A stretch of DNA of 64,000 nt from Streptococcus sp. HMSC067H01 (GTDB taxonomy: Bacteria; Bacillota; Bacilli; Lactobacillales; Streptococcaceae): the NCBI RefSeq assembly GCF_001814775.1, contig NZ_KV817781.1, positions 266,669 through 330,668 of the forward strand, written 5' to 3'. The notes below the pieces were generated by a model. The model was not told where the DNA came from. It did not search any database and was given only the letters and a program-made list of their open reading frames with translations. Shown in pieces: positions 19,401 through 28,829 of the stretch (the stretch's first letter is position 1; every line of letters starts with the position of its first letter). Position numbers and translations under genes: made by a program.

Positions 19401-21023
19401 TTATGATATTTTCAAGCGTTCTCGCAACTGGTCCGCTTTTGCCTGTCCAATAACCTTATCCAAGAGACGAGTATAGAGACACATGACTCCGTAGAGACCA
19501 CCACCGATTGTTCCGATTAGGGCGACATAGATGAAGCTCCAGAAACGTCCAGTTGGATGGAAAACAAATCCAAGAATCCATTGTATGAGGCCTACCAGAA
19601 TAAACATGACTAAAGTCAAAATAGTAACTAAGATTGTTCTCTTCAGGATAATTTTTCGACGCGCACCAGTAACCTGACAGATATCACGGTACATCAAGAC
19701 ATTCGGGATGATAAGACCGATAGTCGTTGAAATGAGAGGACCATAACTATGGAAAATCGCTATTGATGGTAATTGTAGAACGATTTTGGCAATAGATCCA
19801 TAGACAAAGTAAAGAACAGCCTTGCGATTTCTAAACATGGCTTGAAGCATAGGGGACAAGACCATGTACAAACCAAGAATGGTTGACTGTAAAACTGCAA
19901 AGACAAACAAGCCCATAGCCAAACTATCTGGCTTACCGTAAAAGACTGTATAGAGAGGTTCACCAACCATGACTACTCCAACAGTTGCTGGAAGTAAGAA
20001 TAAGAAGAGCATGGTGATACTATCTTGCACCAAACGAGCAGCTGCCTGCAAATCCCCCTTGACATAGTTCTCAGTTAAAAGTGGTAATCCTACACTACCA
20101 ATGGAAACTCCAACTGATATGAGAATCATGGTGATTTTATTTGGATTGGCAGAAAAATAAGAAAACATGACAACCAAGTCTTCATTACTGTAGTTGCTAA
20201 ACCACTTCATACTATTGATAAAGGTCATCTGGTCCAAGATTTGGAAAAGCTGAATAGCCGAACCAGTCAAGATAAAAGGAATAGCTTCCTTAATGGTATC
20301 AATCAAGAGACCTTTACTATCAATCTTATCTCGAGTTTCAAAAACTTTTTGAAGCAATCCTTCTTTATATAGGAAATAAAGCAAGACTGCAAAACTAGCT
20401 ACCATTCCCACAAAAGCAGCAAAAGTAGATTGAGTTACTGCTGATAGATAATCTTTTGAACCCAGCTTCATGATGATAAAGGTTGCTAAGAGCATCCAGA
20501 TAACACGAATGACCTGTTCAGCGATTTGGCTCATGGCATAAGGCTTAAGATTATTCATCCCTTGGAAAAATCCACGAATCACACTCATGGATGGGAAAAT
20601 CAAGACCGCCCAAGCTAGACTTTGCATAATGGGGATGAGCTCCTTACCAACACCCGAAAGGTCTGCTAACCAAGGGGCAAAGAGATACAAGATTAAAGCA
20701 AAGATCACACCAAGTCCTGTCATAAAGCCTAGGAAACTCCGAATCAGGGCAAAACTATGTTCTTCCTCATGCATGGTATTATACTTAGCAACTTGCTTTG
20801 CGACTGCAACAGGAATACCTGCTGTCGAAATCAACAAGAACCAAGCGTAGATATTGTAACCCATAGTGAAGAGTCCATTGGCCTTAGCAGCATAAGTCCC
20901 CATCCAGATATACCAGGGAATGATGTAAATAGCTCCGAGCAGGCGACTGATAAAGTTACTAGCTGTAAGCCATGCAGTCCCGCGTAACATCTGAGCCTGC
21001 TGATGATTATTTTCGTTAGACAT
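19401..21023 (-). CDS. murJ: Polysaccharide/lipid II flippase of the MOP superfamily (YtgP/MurJ-like)
   Basis: A 540-residue membrane protein with about fourteen hydrophobic helices. It begins MSNENNHQQAQMLRGTAWLTASNFISRLLGAIYIIPW, matching the YtgP subgroup that acts as the streptococcal MurJ lipid II flippase. The gene is divergent from murE, which fits peptidoglycan export. I start at ATG 21023, preceded by GAGGAAG; an ATG five codons upstream lacks a ribosome site. A plausible -10 TATAAT lies at 21071-21076. An alternative is another polysaccharide exporter, but the genomic position favours MurJ. Confidence 0.85.
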   Translation of the reverse strand: MSNENNHQQAQMLRGTAWLTASNFISRLLGAIYIIPWYIWMGTYAAKANGLFTMGYNIYAWFLLISTAGIPVAVAKQVAKYNTMHEEEHSFALIRSFLGFMTGLGVIFALILYLFAPWLADLSGVGKELIPIMQSLAWAVLIFPSMSVIRGFFQGMNNLKPYAMSQIAEQVIRVIWMLLATFIIMKLGSKDYLSAVTQSTFAAFVGMVASFAVLLYFLYKEGLLQKVFETRDKIDSKGLLIDTIKEAIPFILTGSAIQLFQILDQMTFINSMKWFSNYSNEDLVVMFSYFSANPNKITMILISVGVSIGSVGLPLLTENYVKGDLQAAARLVQDSITMLFLFLLPATVGVVMVGEPLYTVFYGKPDSLAMGLFVFAVLQSTILGLYMVLSPMLQAMFRNRKAVLYFVYGSIAKIVLQLPSIAIFHSYGPLISTTIGLIIPNVLMYRDICQVTGARRKIILKRTILVTILTLVMFILVGLIQWILGFVFHPTGRFWSFIYVALIGTIGGGLYGVMCLYTRLLDKVIGQAKADQLRERLKIS

Positions 21024-21092
21024 AACTTCCTCATTCATTTTTAATCACTAGGAAAAGTTCCTTATCTTCCATTATAAACTTTTCCTTGTTAC

Positions 21093-21121
21093 TTGTAAAA
21101 TTCAGACTTTAGGTTTACAAT
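21093..21121 (+). promoter_or_regulatory. murE promoter, apparently giving a leaderless mRNA
   Basis: TTGTAA (21093-21098), a 17-base spacer and TACAAT (21116-21121) form a normal promoter. The -10 ends only seven bases before the murE ATG (21129), so transcription should start at or within a base or two of the start codon. Confidence 0.6.
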
Positions 21122-21128
21122 AGAAAGT

Positions 21129-22574
21129 ATGATAAAGATTGAAACTATATTAGATATTTTAAAGAAAGATGGTCTCTTCCGTGAGATCATCGACCAAGGA
21201 CATTACCACTACAACTACAGTGATGTCGTTTTTGATAGCATCTGCTACGATAGCCGAAAAGCACAAAAAAATAGCCTCTTTTTTGTCAAAGGAGCAGCCT
21301 TCAAAAAAGAATTTCTCCTTTCGGCAATTGAACAAGGACTTGGTTGGTATGTAGCAGAACAAGACTATGAAGTAGATATTCCCGTTATCGTTGTTAGCAA
21401 TATTAAGAAGGCTATGAGTTTGATTGCCATGGAGTTTTATGGCAACCCTCAGAAGAAATTAAAATTACTTGCTTTCACTGGTACTAAAGGAAAAACAACC
21501 GCAGCTTACTTCGCCTACAACATCTTAAGTCAACAACATCGTCCAGCTATGTTATCAACCATGAACACGACTTTGGACGGTAAGACTTTCTTTAAATCTG
21601 CTCTAACAACTCCTGAAAGCATTGATCTCTTTGATATGATGGCTCAAGCAGTTGATAATGGAAGAACCCACCTTATCATGGAAGTATCCAGCCAAGCCTA
21701 CTTGGTTAAACGAGTCTACGGACTGACCTTTGATGTCGGTGTCTTCCTCAACATTAGTCCTGACCATATTGGTCCTATTGAGCATCCAACCTTTGAAGAC
21801 TACTTCTACCACAAGCGTCTCTTGATGAAAAATAGCCGAGCAGTTGTCATTAATAGCGATATGGACCACTTCTCTGTCTTAAAAGAGCAAGTTGAGAACC
21901 AAGAGCATGACTTTTACGGTAGCCAGTCAAGTAACCAAATCGAGAACTCCAAAGCCTTTAGCTTCTCAGCTACTGGTAAATTAGCAGGAGATTATGACAT
22001 CCAACTAATTGGACATTTCAACCAAGAGAATGCTGTCGCTGCTGGACTTGCTTGTCTTCGTCTAGGTGCTAGTCTTGAAGACATCAAAAAAGGGATTGCG
22101 ACTACTCGCGTTCCTGGACGCATGGAGGTTCTCACTCAGAAAAATGGTGCTAAAGTTTTCATCGACTACGCCCACAATGGTGACAGTCTAAAAAAACTAA
22201 TCTCTGTCGTTGAAACTCATCAAACTGGAAAGATTGCTTTAGTACTTGGTTCAACTGGAAACAAGGGAGAAAGCCGTCGTAAGGACTTTGGACTTCTCCT
22301 CGATCAACATCCTGAAATTCAAGTCTTTCTAACAGCTGATGATCCAAACTATGAAGATCCGATGGCCATTGCAGATGAAATCAGTAGCTATATCCATCAT
22401 CCTGTTGAAAAGATTGTCGATCGCGAGCAAGCTATCAAGGCTGCTATGTCTGTTACAAGTCAAGAACTGGACGCTGTTATTATCGCTGGTAAAGGAGCTG
22501 ACTGCTATCAAATTATCCAAGGTAAGAAGGAAGACTATCCAGGAGATGCAGCCATCGCTGAACGTTATCTATAG
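21129..22574 (+). CDS. murE: UDP-MurNAc-tripeptide synthetase, L-lysine adding
   Basis: Adds the third stem-peptide residue, L-lysine in streptococci, to UDP-MurNAc-Ala-Glu. The 481-residue protein has the ATP loop TGTKGKTT at residues 117-124, EVSSQAY in the central domain, NISPDHIG, and the C-terminal [10 protein letters not shown], where the DDPN form marks the lysine type (DNPR marks diaminopimelate). One of the few plus-strand genes of the left half, divergent from the MurJ-type gene. There is almost no room for a 5' leader between promoter and ATG. Confidence 0.96.
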   Translation: MIKIETILDILKKDGLFREIIDQGHYHYNYSDVVFDSICYDSRKAQKNSLFFVKGAAFKKEFLLSAIEQGLGWYVAEQDYEVDIPVIVVSNIKKAMSLIAMEFYGNPQKKLKLLAFTGTKGKTTAAYFAYNILSQQHRPAMLSTMNTTLDGKTFFKSALTTPESIDLFDMMAQAVDNGRTHLIMEVSSQAYLVKRVYGLTFDVGVFLNISPDHIGPIEHPTFEDYFYHKRLLMKNSRAVVINSDMDHFSVLKEQVENQEHDFYGSQSSNQIENSKAFSFSATGKLAGDYDIQLIGHFNQENAVAAGLACLRLGASLEDIKKGIATTRVPGRMEVLTQKNGAKVFIDYAHNGDSLKKLISVVETHQTGKIALVLGSTGNKGESRRKDFGLLLDQHPEIQVFLTADDPNYEDPMAIADEISSYIHHPVEKIVDREQAIKAAMSVTSQELDAVIIAGKGADCYQIIQGKKEDYPGDAAIAERYL

Positions 22575-22577
22575 TAT

Positions 22578-22766
22578 ATTTAAAGAAGAGGCTGGGACAA
22601 AAGTCCTAGCCTCTCAATTGTCTTTGGATTGCCGAGCAAGACGCAGTGGTTGAGTGGGCTCTTCTACGCTGATTTCATCAGCTTTTACAGCCCTACTCAA
22701 CTGTGCGGAGGTGGGACGACGAAATCGAATTCTAACGAATTACCGATTTCTGTCCCACTCTCTCTT
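22578..22766. repeat. Structured intergenic repeat after murE
   Basis: About 190 bases with inverted ends (AGAGGCTGGGACAAAAGTC at the left; GATTTCTGTCCCACTCTCT at the right). Inside are three nested or serial stems: 22588-22598/22603-22613, 22643-22660/22689-22706 enclosing the perfect stem 22668-22673/22677-22682, and 22728-22732/22737-22741. No open reading frame is convincing. Related copies occur at 20-125 and, more diverged, 39295-39530. It resembles the small mobile repeats of pneumococcus (SPRITE/RUP type). Confidence 0.75.
22588..22613 (+). terminator. Terminator-like hairpin of murE
   Basis: Eleven-base arms with one G-T pair around an AAAA loop immediately downstream of murE. No clean T tract follows, so it is part of the repeat as much as a terminator. 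Confidence 0.5.
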
Positions 22767-23417
22767 CTATTTTTTTCTGAAGATGAATCTTTCTTTATCA
22801 AATTCTACAGCCAACTCATATTTCCCATCTTCATTTTGAACGATGTAACCTAATAAGACTAGGCTATCAACGAAAATATCTCTGCGTTTCTGCATGAGTT
22901 GATCTTTTTTGAGAAATTTTAGCAAAAAGGTTGTCATATACTTGAGGGCATACTCAGGATTTACGTCCCCTAAAAATTCATACAGTCTCTGCTGTTCTTG
23001 CGTCAGTGGATACTGGAACTTGACCTTGTAAAAGTAATTAGACAAGGTCATCTTTTCTCTTGCAAAATCTGTATGCTCTTCTAAGATAGCTGCATTGGTT
23101 TGATTGCGCAATTCGGTCTGAAAATGCTTCTCTAGGATTTCTTGATAGATTTGACTATCATCTCTCACAAAGATTTCTTGGTCTAGTTCAAGAGATTCTG
23201 TAGATTCTAGAAAGGGAAGATTAAGATAATAGCGTTTGTTTTCTCTCAAGATCAAGCCCGCTTTAATGTATTCCTCCAAATACTTGTCAACTGGTACCTC
23301 TGGAAACTGAGCCTTGATTTCACGTAGGATAACATCATCATGCTGATCAAGATAGTCTACCAAATCTCTAAAGAATGATTGTCGCGTCAAGCGAGATGGA
23401 TTAAAAATCTGAATCAT
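22767..23417 (-). CDS. DUF1803-type conserved protein
   Basis: A 216-residue soluble protein beginning MIQIFNPSRLTRQSFFRDLVDYLDQHDDVILREIKAQFP. No enzyme motif, signal peptide or membrane helix is visible; it is predicted mostly helical with a winged-helix-like start. Similar proteins are conserved in streptococci under the DUF1803 label, as far as I recall. Its start overlaps the end of the upstream YiiX-like gene by 17 bases, so the two are coupled. The function is unknown. Confidence 0.8.
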   Translation of the reverse strand: MIQIFNPSRLTRQSFFRDLVDYLDQHDDVILREIKAQFPEVPVDKYLEEYIKAGLILRENKRYYLNLPFLESTESLELDQEIFVRDDSQIYQEILEKHFQTELRNQTNAAILEEHTDFAREKMTLSNYFYKVKFQYPLTQEQQRLYEFLGDVNPEYALKYMTTFLLKFLKKDQLMQKRRDIFVDSLVLLGYIVQNEDGKYELAVEFDKERFIFRKK

Positions 23418-23913
23418 GAAGATTCCTTTCTTTACAAACTAAAAGTGGTGATGTTGCTAATTGACTAGGGTTAGTGCCAGGCTGATTCAGAGGTACACTT
23501 AATCCTAGTTCTTTATAATACCCTCTCCAGAAATCACTGATTTCCTGCTCCCCATCACCAAATTTCATAGGAATGGTTTCAAAAATCGGTAGAATGTCTG
23601 CGATATATTGGGAACAATAGAAAGCATCACTATCTGGGTAAAAAGAAAAATTATAAGGAGCTCCTAGGTGTTGGTCTGCTCTTTTCTTTACCTTTTGAAT
23701 ATCTATCTTTGGATAGCTATAGATATCGTAAAGACATTCAGATTCAAGAAATTCTGTTAGTTTTTGACAAACAACACCAGCTTTCCCACTAGCATGATAG
23801 ATCTGTCCGTCCAAAAAGATGGCCACATGGCTATAGTGACCAGTAGATTCCTGGATTGCCTGTCCTATATCCGAATCATCTTTCACAAAAATCAAATCGC
23901 CATTTTCTAACAT
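23401..23913 (-). CDS. YiiX/NlpC-P60-like permuted papain-fold protein
   Basis: The 170-residue protein starts MLENGDLIFVKDDSDIGQAIQEST and contains the His of HYSHVAIFLDG (residues 26-36) before the Cys of FYCSQYIAD in the second half. This His-before-Cys order is characteristic of the circularly permuted NlpC/P60 (YiiX/YebB) group. It has no signal peptide, so it is probably cytoplasmic; its substrate is unknown, and amide or thioester hydrolysis is only a family-based guess. It overlaps the DUF1803-like gene and lies downstream of the ppaC terminator. Confidence 0.82.
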   Translation of the reverse strand: MLENGDLIFVKDDSDIGQAIQESTGHYSHVAIFLDGQIYHASGKAGVVCQKLTEFLESECLYDIYSYPKIDIQKVKKRADQHLGAPYNFSFYPDSDAFYCSQYIADILPIFETIPMKFGDGEQEISDFWRGYYKELGLSVPLNQPGTNPSQLATSPLLVCKERNLHDSDF

Positions 23914-23926
23914 CTTTCTCTCCTAG

Positions 23927-23952
23927 AAAAAAAGGAGTTGAAACTCCTTTTT
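23927..23952 (-). terminator. Terminator of ppaC
   Basis: Eleven-base perfect arms (23929-23939 and 23942-23952) rich in A and T at the outside, followed by T residues on the minus strand. Confidence 0.8.
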
Positions 23953-23976
23953 AACAATGGGCTTTCCCATCTATGA

Positions 23977-24912
23977 TTATGCATTAAAGCTTTCAGTCAA
24001 TTGTGGTACCACTTGTTTCTTACGTGAAACAGCACCTGGAAGGAAAGCGTGGTTGTTTTCAAGTTTGAAGTTGAAAGCTGCTTCTACCTTGTCCATATTA
24101 GCACCAAGAGCCAAAATTTCTGAGTTTGAGTTGACGATGTCTGTAATCATCAAGACAAAGTCAGAGTAGTCGTTAGCTTCATTTGCGGCTTGGATAGCTG
24201 CTTCGATTTCAGCTTGACGTTCCAAAACTTCAGCAATATCAACTGTATTCACTTGGGCAACTCGTACGTTGTTGCCGTTCAATTCAAAAGTCTTTGCATC
24301 GATGTCGATCAATTCATCTGCTGACTTGCTTGCCAAGTTTGTACCAGCCTTGAGCATTGCAAGACCGTATTCTTCCAAGTTCACACCAGCCAATTCAGCC
24401 AATTCAGGAGCAATGACTTTATCTGATGGGTGTGTTGTTGGAGATTTCAAAAGAAGGGTATCTGAAATCAAACCTGAAAGCATCAAACCTGCAATTTCTT
24501 TTGGAACAGCTACGCCATGCTCTTTGAACATGCGGTAAACGATAGAAGATGCTGATCCAACAGGCTCCAAACGCATGTATAGTGGGCTTGCAGTTTCAAA
24601 ATTAGCCACACGGTGGTGGTCTACAACACCATAAACTTCTACTTCAGCGATATCTGATACAGATTGTTGGAATTCATTGTGGTCTGTTAAGATGACTTGT
24701 TCTGCGCCTTCTGCTTTAGCTGATGCGATAACACGCGGTGCTTCCAAACCAAAATAGTTCAATACGAAAGCTGTTTCTTCATTTGGAGTTCCGAGAGCCA
24801 CCGCTTCTGTATCCAATCCATAAGCCTCTTTTGCAAGATAGGCAAAGGCTACAGATGAACCAATAGCATCTGAATCTGGATTTTGGTGACCAAATACTAG
24901 AATCTTAGACAT
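23977..24912 (-). CDS. ppaC: Manganese-dependent inorganic pyrophosphatase (family II)
   Basis: Hydrolyses pyrophosphate to phosphate and so drives biosynthetic reactions. From ATG 24912 it has 311 residues, the family II length. Metal ligands lie in [15 protein letters not shown] (His and two Asp), in ILTDHNEF and in the DHH motif [10 protein letters not shown]. The C-terminal [10 protein letters not shown] carries the phosphate-binding Arg/Lys residues. GAGGTATT precedes this start; an upstream in-frame extension of 19 residues lacks family similarity. Confidence 0.96.
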   Translation of the reverse strand: MSKILVFGHQNPDSDAIGSSVAFAYLAKEAYGLDTEAVALGTPNEETAFVLNYFGLEAPRVIASAKAEGAEQVILTDHNEFQQSVSDIAEVEVYGVVDHHRVANFETASPLYMRLEPVGSASSIVYRMFKEHGVAVPKEIAGLMLSGLISDTLLLKSPTTHPSDKVIAPELAELAGVNLEEYGLAMLKAGTNLASKSADELIDIDAKTFELNGNNVRVAQVNTVDIAEVLERQAEIEAAIQAANEANDYSDFVLMITDIVNSNSEILALGANMDKVEAAFNFKLENNHAFLPGAVSRKKQVVPQLTESFNA

Positions 24913-24965
24913 GATAATACCTCGTTTCTTTATTCTCTTTATTGTAGCATTTTTTTCAATTTTTG

Positions 24966-24998
24966 ACAAAAGTAAGAGGAGTCAAAGAACTCCCCTCT
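24966..24998 (-). terminator. Terminator overlapping the GIY-YIG stop codon
   Basis: GAGGGGAGT pairs with ACTCCTC with a two-base bulge on the minus strand, and a T-rich run follows. The stem includes the stop codon at 24997-24999. Confidence 0.55.
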
Positions 24999-25281
24999 AC
25001 TCTTCAAAATGACTGATTAAATTTTTTTCTTGGTTTTCAGATAAAAATCTTTCCTTCTGTGGCCTCTTCTTACGCTTTAGAAGCGCTTCGGCTGACATGG
25101 CTTCTTCTTTACTATCGAAACCTTCTACATAAATAAGTTTTACTGGCAACCGAGCTCGTGTGTACTTGGCTCCCTTACCACTATTGTGAACGGCGATTCT
25201 TTTTTTGACATCCGTTGTATAGCCAGTATAGTAGGAACTATCCCGACACTCAACCACGTACATATAGGCCTTATGAACCAT
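24997..25281 (-). CDS. GIY-YIG nuclease-like protein (YhbQ/UPF0213 type)
   Basis: The 94-residue protein from ATG 25281 ([25 protein letters not shown]) is a minimal GIY-YIG domain: the signature reads YMYVVEC..YYTGYT, followed by the conserved Arg of [22 protein letters not shown]. It overlaps the end of the methyltransferase gene by 11 bases and is co-transcribed with it. The longer upstream reading has no family match. Pairing with a TrmN6-type methyltransferase is common in Firmicutes; the cellular substrate is unknown. Confidence 0.88.
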   Translation of the reverse strand: MVHKAYMYVVECRDSSYYTGYTTDVKKRIAVHNSGKGAKYTRARLPVKLIYVEGFDSKEEAMSAEALLKRKKRPQKERFLSENQEKNLISHFEE

Positions 25282-26017
25282 AATAGATCTCTTGAATTTC
25301 TGGTGTATAAGTGCCATCACTATTATGAACAATAAGTGGTGGTAAAACCTTAAAACCACTAGTGGAGCCGTCCTTGATAGCCTCAATCAAAAGCATATTG
25401 GCTTCCTTCTCCCGTTTAGGGTAAACAAATTGCAGACGCTTTGGAGCTAGATTATGCTGTTGAAGCGTATCTAAGATATCTAATAATCGATCTGGACGAT
25501 GAACCATGGCTAAACGCCCATTGGATTTGAGAATACTCTGAGCACTACGACAGATTTCCTTAAGATTGGTCGTAATTTCGTGCCGAGCCAACAAATAGTG
25601 CTCACTCTCGTTCAGATTAGAATTGGGGTCCACCTTAAAATAGGGAGGGTTGCATAAAATCAAATCAACCTTACTTCCCTGAATGTAAGCAGGCATATTT
25701 TTCAAATCATCACAAATGACCTGCATCTGTTCTTCTAAGCCATTTAATCGGACTGACCGGTCTGCCATATCCGCCAATCGTTCCTGGATTTCAACAGACA
25801 GAATTTTCGCCTTAGTACGACTACTGGCAAAAAGTCCAACAGCTCCATTACCCGCACAAAAATCCACTATCAAGCCATTTTTAGGAAAGCGAGGAAAGCG
25901 TGACAAAAGTACACTATCCACCGAATAGCTGAAAACCTCTCTATTTTGAATAATCTTGATATCTGTAGAAAAGAGCTGGTTGATTCTCTCTCCTGATTTT
26001 AATAATTCTTCTACCAT
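25271..26017 (-). CDS. trmN6: tRNA1(Val) adenine-37 N6-methyltransferase-like protein
   Basis: SAM-dependent methyltransferase of 248 residues. The SAM-binding loop is [15 protein letters not shown] (near residue 50) and the catalytic NPPY motif is [10 protein letters not shown] (near residue 126), diagnostic for N6-adenine or related methylation. It matches the TrmN6/YabB family, which modifies A37 of tRNA1(Val) in enterobacteria; the exact site in streptococci is inferred. It is translationally coupled with the GIY-YIG gene. Confidence 0.85.
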   Translation of the reverse strand: MVEELLKSGERINQLFSTDIKIIQNREVFSYSVDSVLLSRFPRFPKNGLIVDFCAGNGAVGLFASSRTKAKILSVEIQERLADMADRSVRLNGLEEQMQVICDDLKNMPAYIQGSKVDLILCNPPYFKVDPNSNLNESEHYLLARHEITTNLKEICRSAQSILKSNGRLAMVHRPDRLLDILDTLQQHNLAPKRLQFVYPKREKEANMLLIEAIKDGSTSGFKVLPPLIVHNSDGTYTPEIQEIYYGS

Positions 26018-26066
26018 ACTTCAATTATAACAAACTATATTAACATTGCAAGAAGTAAGAAATCAT

Positions 26067-26429
26067 TCACGAATTCTTCTTATCTAGATTCGAGATGGCT
26101 TCCTTTGTCCAGATAGGCATCATGCGAGCCAAAGGAGCAAATCCGTATTTGACACGGTCACTTGAAAAACGTCTCCGTCTCGGTAATTGATGTTTCTCTT
26201 CTTCCAAAGTCCGAATAGAAAGACTTGCTTTCCCTGTATATTCGTCTAAATCGACAACCTGGACTTGGACTTCTTCACCAATTTTCAGTACATCATAGAT
26301 ATTCTCAATAAATCCAGTACGAATCTCAGAAATATGAATCAAGCCTGTCATACCAGACTCTAGCTCCACAAAGGCTCCATAAGACTGAATCCCTGTAATT
26401 CGCCCAGTTAGCTTATCACCTATTTTCAT
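26067..26429 (-). CDS. cvfD: S1-domain RNA-binding protein (CvfD / general stress protein 13)
   Basis: A 120-residue protein with a single S1 domain at the N-terminus (MKIGDKLTGRITGIQSYGAFVELESGMTGLIHISEI) and a basic Arg-rich stretch LPRRRRFSSDRVKYGF. Known as CvfD in pneumococcus, where it acts as a post-transcriptional regulator. I start at ATG 26429, one base after the upstream stop; the longer reading overlaps the preceding gene and adds non-homologous residues. It is the second gene after the Cof-cyclophilin gene. Confidence 0.9.
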   Translation of the reverse strand: MKIGDKLTGRITGIQSYGAFVELESGMTGLIHISEIRTGFIENIYDVLKIGEEVQVQVVDLDEYTGKASLSIRTLEEEKHQLPRRRRFSSDRVKYGFAPLARMMPIWTKEAISNLDKKNS

Positions 26430-26430
26430 C

Positions 26431-27831
26431 TTAGTCCTCGATTTCAATCGTTTCGATAACGACATCTTCAACTGGCTTGTCCATTGCACCTGTTTCTACA
26501 CCTGCAATTGCATCCAGAACTTCATAAGAAGCTTCATCTGCAAGCTGTCCAAAAACTGTGTGACGACGATCAAGGTGAGGAGTTCCACCTTGTTCTGCAT
26601 AAATCTCCGCAATTGGCTCTGGCCAACCACCACGAGCAATTTCTTTCTTAGAGTATGGCAAGTGTTGATTTTGCACGATAAAGAACTGGCTACCGTTGGT
26701 ATTTGGTCCAGCATTGGCCATAGAAAGGGCTCCACGGATATTGTAAAGTTCTTCTGAAAATTCGTCTTCAAATGACTCACCATAGATAGATTCGCCACCC
26801 ATACCAGTACCAGTTGGATCTCCACCTTGAATCATAAAGTCTTTAATAATGCGGTGGAAAATCACACCATCATAGTAACCGTCTTTTGAAAGAGCAACAA
26901 AGTTGGCTACTGTTTTGGGAGCCTGTTCAGGGAAAAGCTTGATACGCAAGTCTCCATGATTTGTCTTAATAGTCGCAATCGGACCTTCTACTGTTTCAAT
27001 GTCTACTTGTGGCAAATGTAATTCTTTTTCTACCATACCAAATCTTTCTAAGGCATCAAAAATGCCATCTTCTTCTAATGTTTTTGTAATATAATCTGCT
27101 TTTTCTTTGATTTTTTCATGAGATACTTCCATGGCAATGCTGATACCTGCATAATCAAAAAGCTCCAAATCGTTCAGTCCATCCCCAAAGACCATGACAT
27201 TCTCAGGTTTAAGACCTAAATGTTCTACAACTTTTGCTACACCAGCTGCTTTTGAACCTGAAATTGGTACCACATCTGACGAATGTTCATGCCAACGTAC
27301 CATACGTAAAGTCGATGCCAAAGTATCAGGCAAGATCAAATCATCTCCCCGCTCCTCAAAAGTCCACATCTGATAGATGTCTTCTTTTTCATAAAAATCA
27401 GGATCAACATCCAAGTCAGGATAGATTGGATCAATGGCCTCACTAATCAACTCAGTTCTAGTGGAGAGTTTAGCAGTATGACTACCAACTAAACCATAGT
27501 CAATCCCCACTTCCTTAGTCCAAGCAATATAGCTTTCAACCTTATCCTTAGAAATTTTGTTACTATCAATCACATTACCTTTTTTATCCTCAATATAGGC
27601 ACCATTCAGAGTAACAAAAAAGTCAGGTTTAAGTTCGCAAATCTCTGGCACGACACCGAAAATCCCACGACCAGTCGCAATCCCAGTCAAAATACCTTTT
27701 TCACGTAATTGTTGAAATACTGTTGGAATTGAGGTTGGGATAAAACCAGTCTTTGAGTTTCGCAAAGTATCATCAATATCAAAAAAAACAATCTTTATCT
27801 TTTTTGACTTATATCTTAATTTCGCATCCAT
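26431..27831 (-). CDS. Cof-type HAD phosphatase fused to a cyclophilin peptidyl-prolyl isomerase
   Basis: A 466-residue two-domain protein. Residues 13-270 are a Cof-subfamily HAD hydrolase (nucleophile [11 protein letters not shown], later [18 protein letters not shown]). Residues 280-466 are a cyclophilin: [27 protein letters not shown] and [21 protein letters not shown] carry the catalytic Arg/Phe/Met region. There is no signal peptide, so it is cytoplasmic. This fusion is known in streptococci; what links the two activities is not understood. It is followed at once by cvfD. Confidence 0.94.
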   Translation of the reverse strand: MDAKLRYKSKKIKIVFFDIDDTLRNSKTGFIPTSIPTVFQQLREKGILTGIATGRGIFGVVPEICELKPDFFVTLNGAYIEDKKGNVIDSNKISKDKVESYIAWTKEVGIDYGLVGSHTAKLSTRTELISEAIDPIYPDLDVDPDFYEKEDIYQMWTFEERGDDLILPDTLASTLRMVRWHEHSSDVVPISGSKAAGVAKVVEHLGLKPENVMVFGDGLNDLELFDYAGISIAMEVSHEKIKEKADYITKTLEEDGIFDALERFGMVEKELHLPQVDIETVEGPIATIKTNHGDLRIKLFPEQAPKTVANFVALSKDGYYDGVIFHRIIKDFMIQGGDPTGTGMGGESIYGESFEDEFSEELYNIRGALSMANAGPNTNGSQFFIVQNQHLPYSKKEIARGGWPEPIAEIYAEQGGTPHLDRRHTVFGQLADEASYEVLDAIAGVETGAMDKPVEDVVIETIEIED

Positions 27832-27911
27832 CTCATTGCCTCCTTCAATTCACTCTTTCCATTATACCATAAAGTAGAGAAATCCCACATCCCCAATAAA
27901 ATCCTTGTCTC

Positions 27912-28415
27912 TTATCCGAATTCCTTTACTAGATACAAAACCAAATCATCATTATTTTGGCTAGTTGCATTCATTTCCAAGGGTTGATTTCGATACCAGA
28001 CACCTGTCCCATCTGGAATGTAGCCCCGTCTGATATACAATCTCTGGGCAGGGCCATAGCCTAAGTGCAAACCTACACCAAGAGTGACCTTACTCGAAAC
28101 AAACTTGACTCGTTTTTCTGCTTCTTCTAGTAGTTGATTCCCAATCCCTTGATTTCGAAAAGACTTAAACACATTAAAATCTGATAATTCTGGATAGACT
28201 TCTGCAAAAGGACCATGTTTAGCAGAGGGCAAAATGGTAACGTAGCCCGCTACAGCACCATCAATCTCTGCAACTAAGACTTCTCTCTCCCCACTTTCCT
28301 GTTCCAGAAAATATCTAGCCAAAATTTCCTCTCTACCAGGCCAACCTTGATTCATAAATCCATGAGATAAGGATTCAATATCAGACTTAATCATATTTCT
28401 AATCGTACAATTCAT
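27912..28415 (-). CDS. GNAT-family N-acetyltransferase
   Basis: A 167-residue acetyltransferase starting MNCTIRNMIKSDIESLSHGFMNQGWPGREEILARYF. The cofactor loop is FNVFKSFRNQGIGNQLLEEAEKRV (RNQGIG), and the C-terminal GYGPAQRLYIRRGYIPDGTGVWY is typical of aminoglycoside-acetyltransferase-like or uncharacterised GNATs. ATG 28415 follows AGGTGGG; the longer reading begins 12 codons upstream. The true substrate is not predictable, and resistance function should not be assumed. Confidence 0.87.
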   Translation of the reverse strand: MNCTIRNMIKSDIESLSHGFMNQGWPGREEILARYFLEQESGEREVLVAEIDGAVAGYVTILPSAKHGPFAEVYPELSDFNVFKSFRNQGIGNQLLEEAEKRVKFVSSKVTLGVGLHLGYGPAQRLYIRRGYIPDGTGVWYRNQPLEMNATSQNNDDLVLYLVKEFG

Positions 28416-28485
28416 CTTTGACTTACCCACCTTTACTCTTTCTATTACCATTATAGCATGCCAAGGTCAGACTATCTCGTGAAAA

Positions 28486-28503
28486 AAGACCCAACCGGGT
28501 CTT
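28486..28503 (-). terminator. Second terminator downstream of rpsR
   Basis: Seven-base perfect arms (28486-28492 and 28497-28503) followed by a T run on the minus strand; sits about 30 bases beyond the first terminator and before the acetyltransferase gene. Confidence 0.75.
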
Positions 28504-28531
28504 AATTCGCTTTCTTGTTTTCAAGCTCATG

Positions 28532-28560
28532 AAAAAGAGGTCCACTGGACCCCTTTTTTT
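28532..28560 (-). terminator. First terminator of rpsF-ssb-rpsR
   Basis: GGTCC and GGACC arms around a three-base loop (28539-28551) are flanked by A and T runs; overlaps the rpsR stop codon. The core TCCAGTGGA recurs with other arms in the 30.5-kb array. Confidence 0.8.
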
Positions 28561-28798
28561 AATCTTCGTTTACGAAAGGCATCAAAGCCATTACGCGAGC
28601 GCGTTTGATAGCTGTTGTTACTTTACGTTGGTTCTTCGCTGAAGTTCCTGTTACACGACGAGGAAGGATTTTCCCACGTTCTGAAACGAAACGGCTAAGA
28701 AGCTCAGTATCTTTGTAATCAACATATTCAATTTTGTTTGCTGCGATGTAATCAACTTTTTTACGGCGTTTGAATCCGCCACGACGTTGTTGAGCCAT
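28559..28798 (-). CDS. rpsR: Ribosomal protein bS18
   Basis: Small-subunit protein that pairs with S6 on 16S rRNA. The 79-residue sequence [68 protein letters not shown] is full length and standard; it lacks the zinc-binding cysteines of the C+ form. Third gene of the conserved rpsF-ssb-rpsR operon, 31 bases after ssb. Confidence 0.98.
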   Translation of the reverse strand: MAQQRRGGFKRRKKVDYIAANKIEYVDYKDTELLSRFVSERGKILPRRVTGTSAKNQRKVTTAIKRARVMALMPFVNED

Positions 28799-28829
28799 GT
28801 TTTTTCTCCTTTATAGTATTAATTGTCCA

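Noticed and set aside
22629..22853. Plus-strand ORFs after murE
   Set aside because: They lie in the structured repeat and then overlap the minus-strand DUF1803-type gene; no protein-family resemblance.
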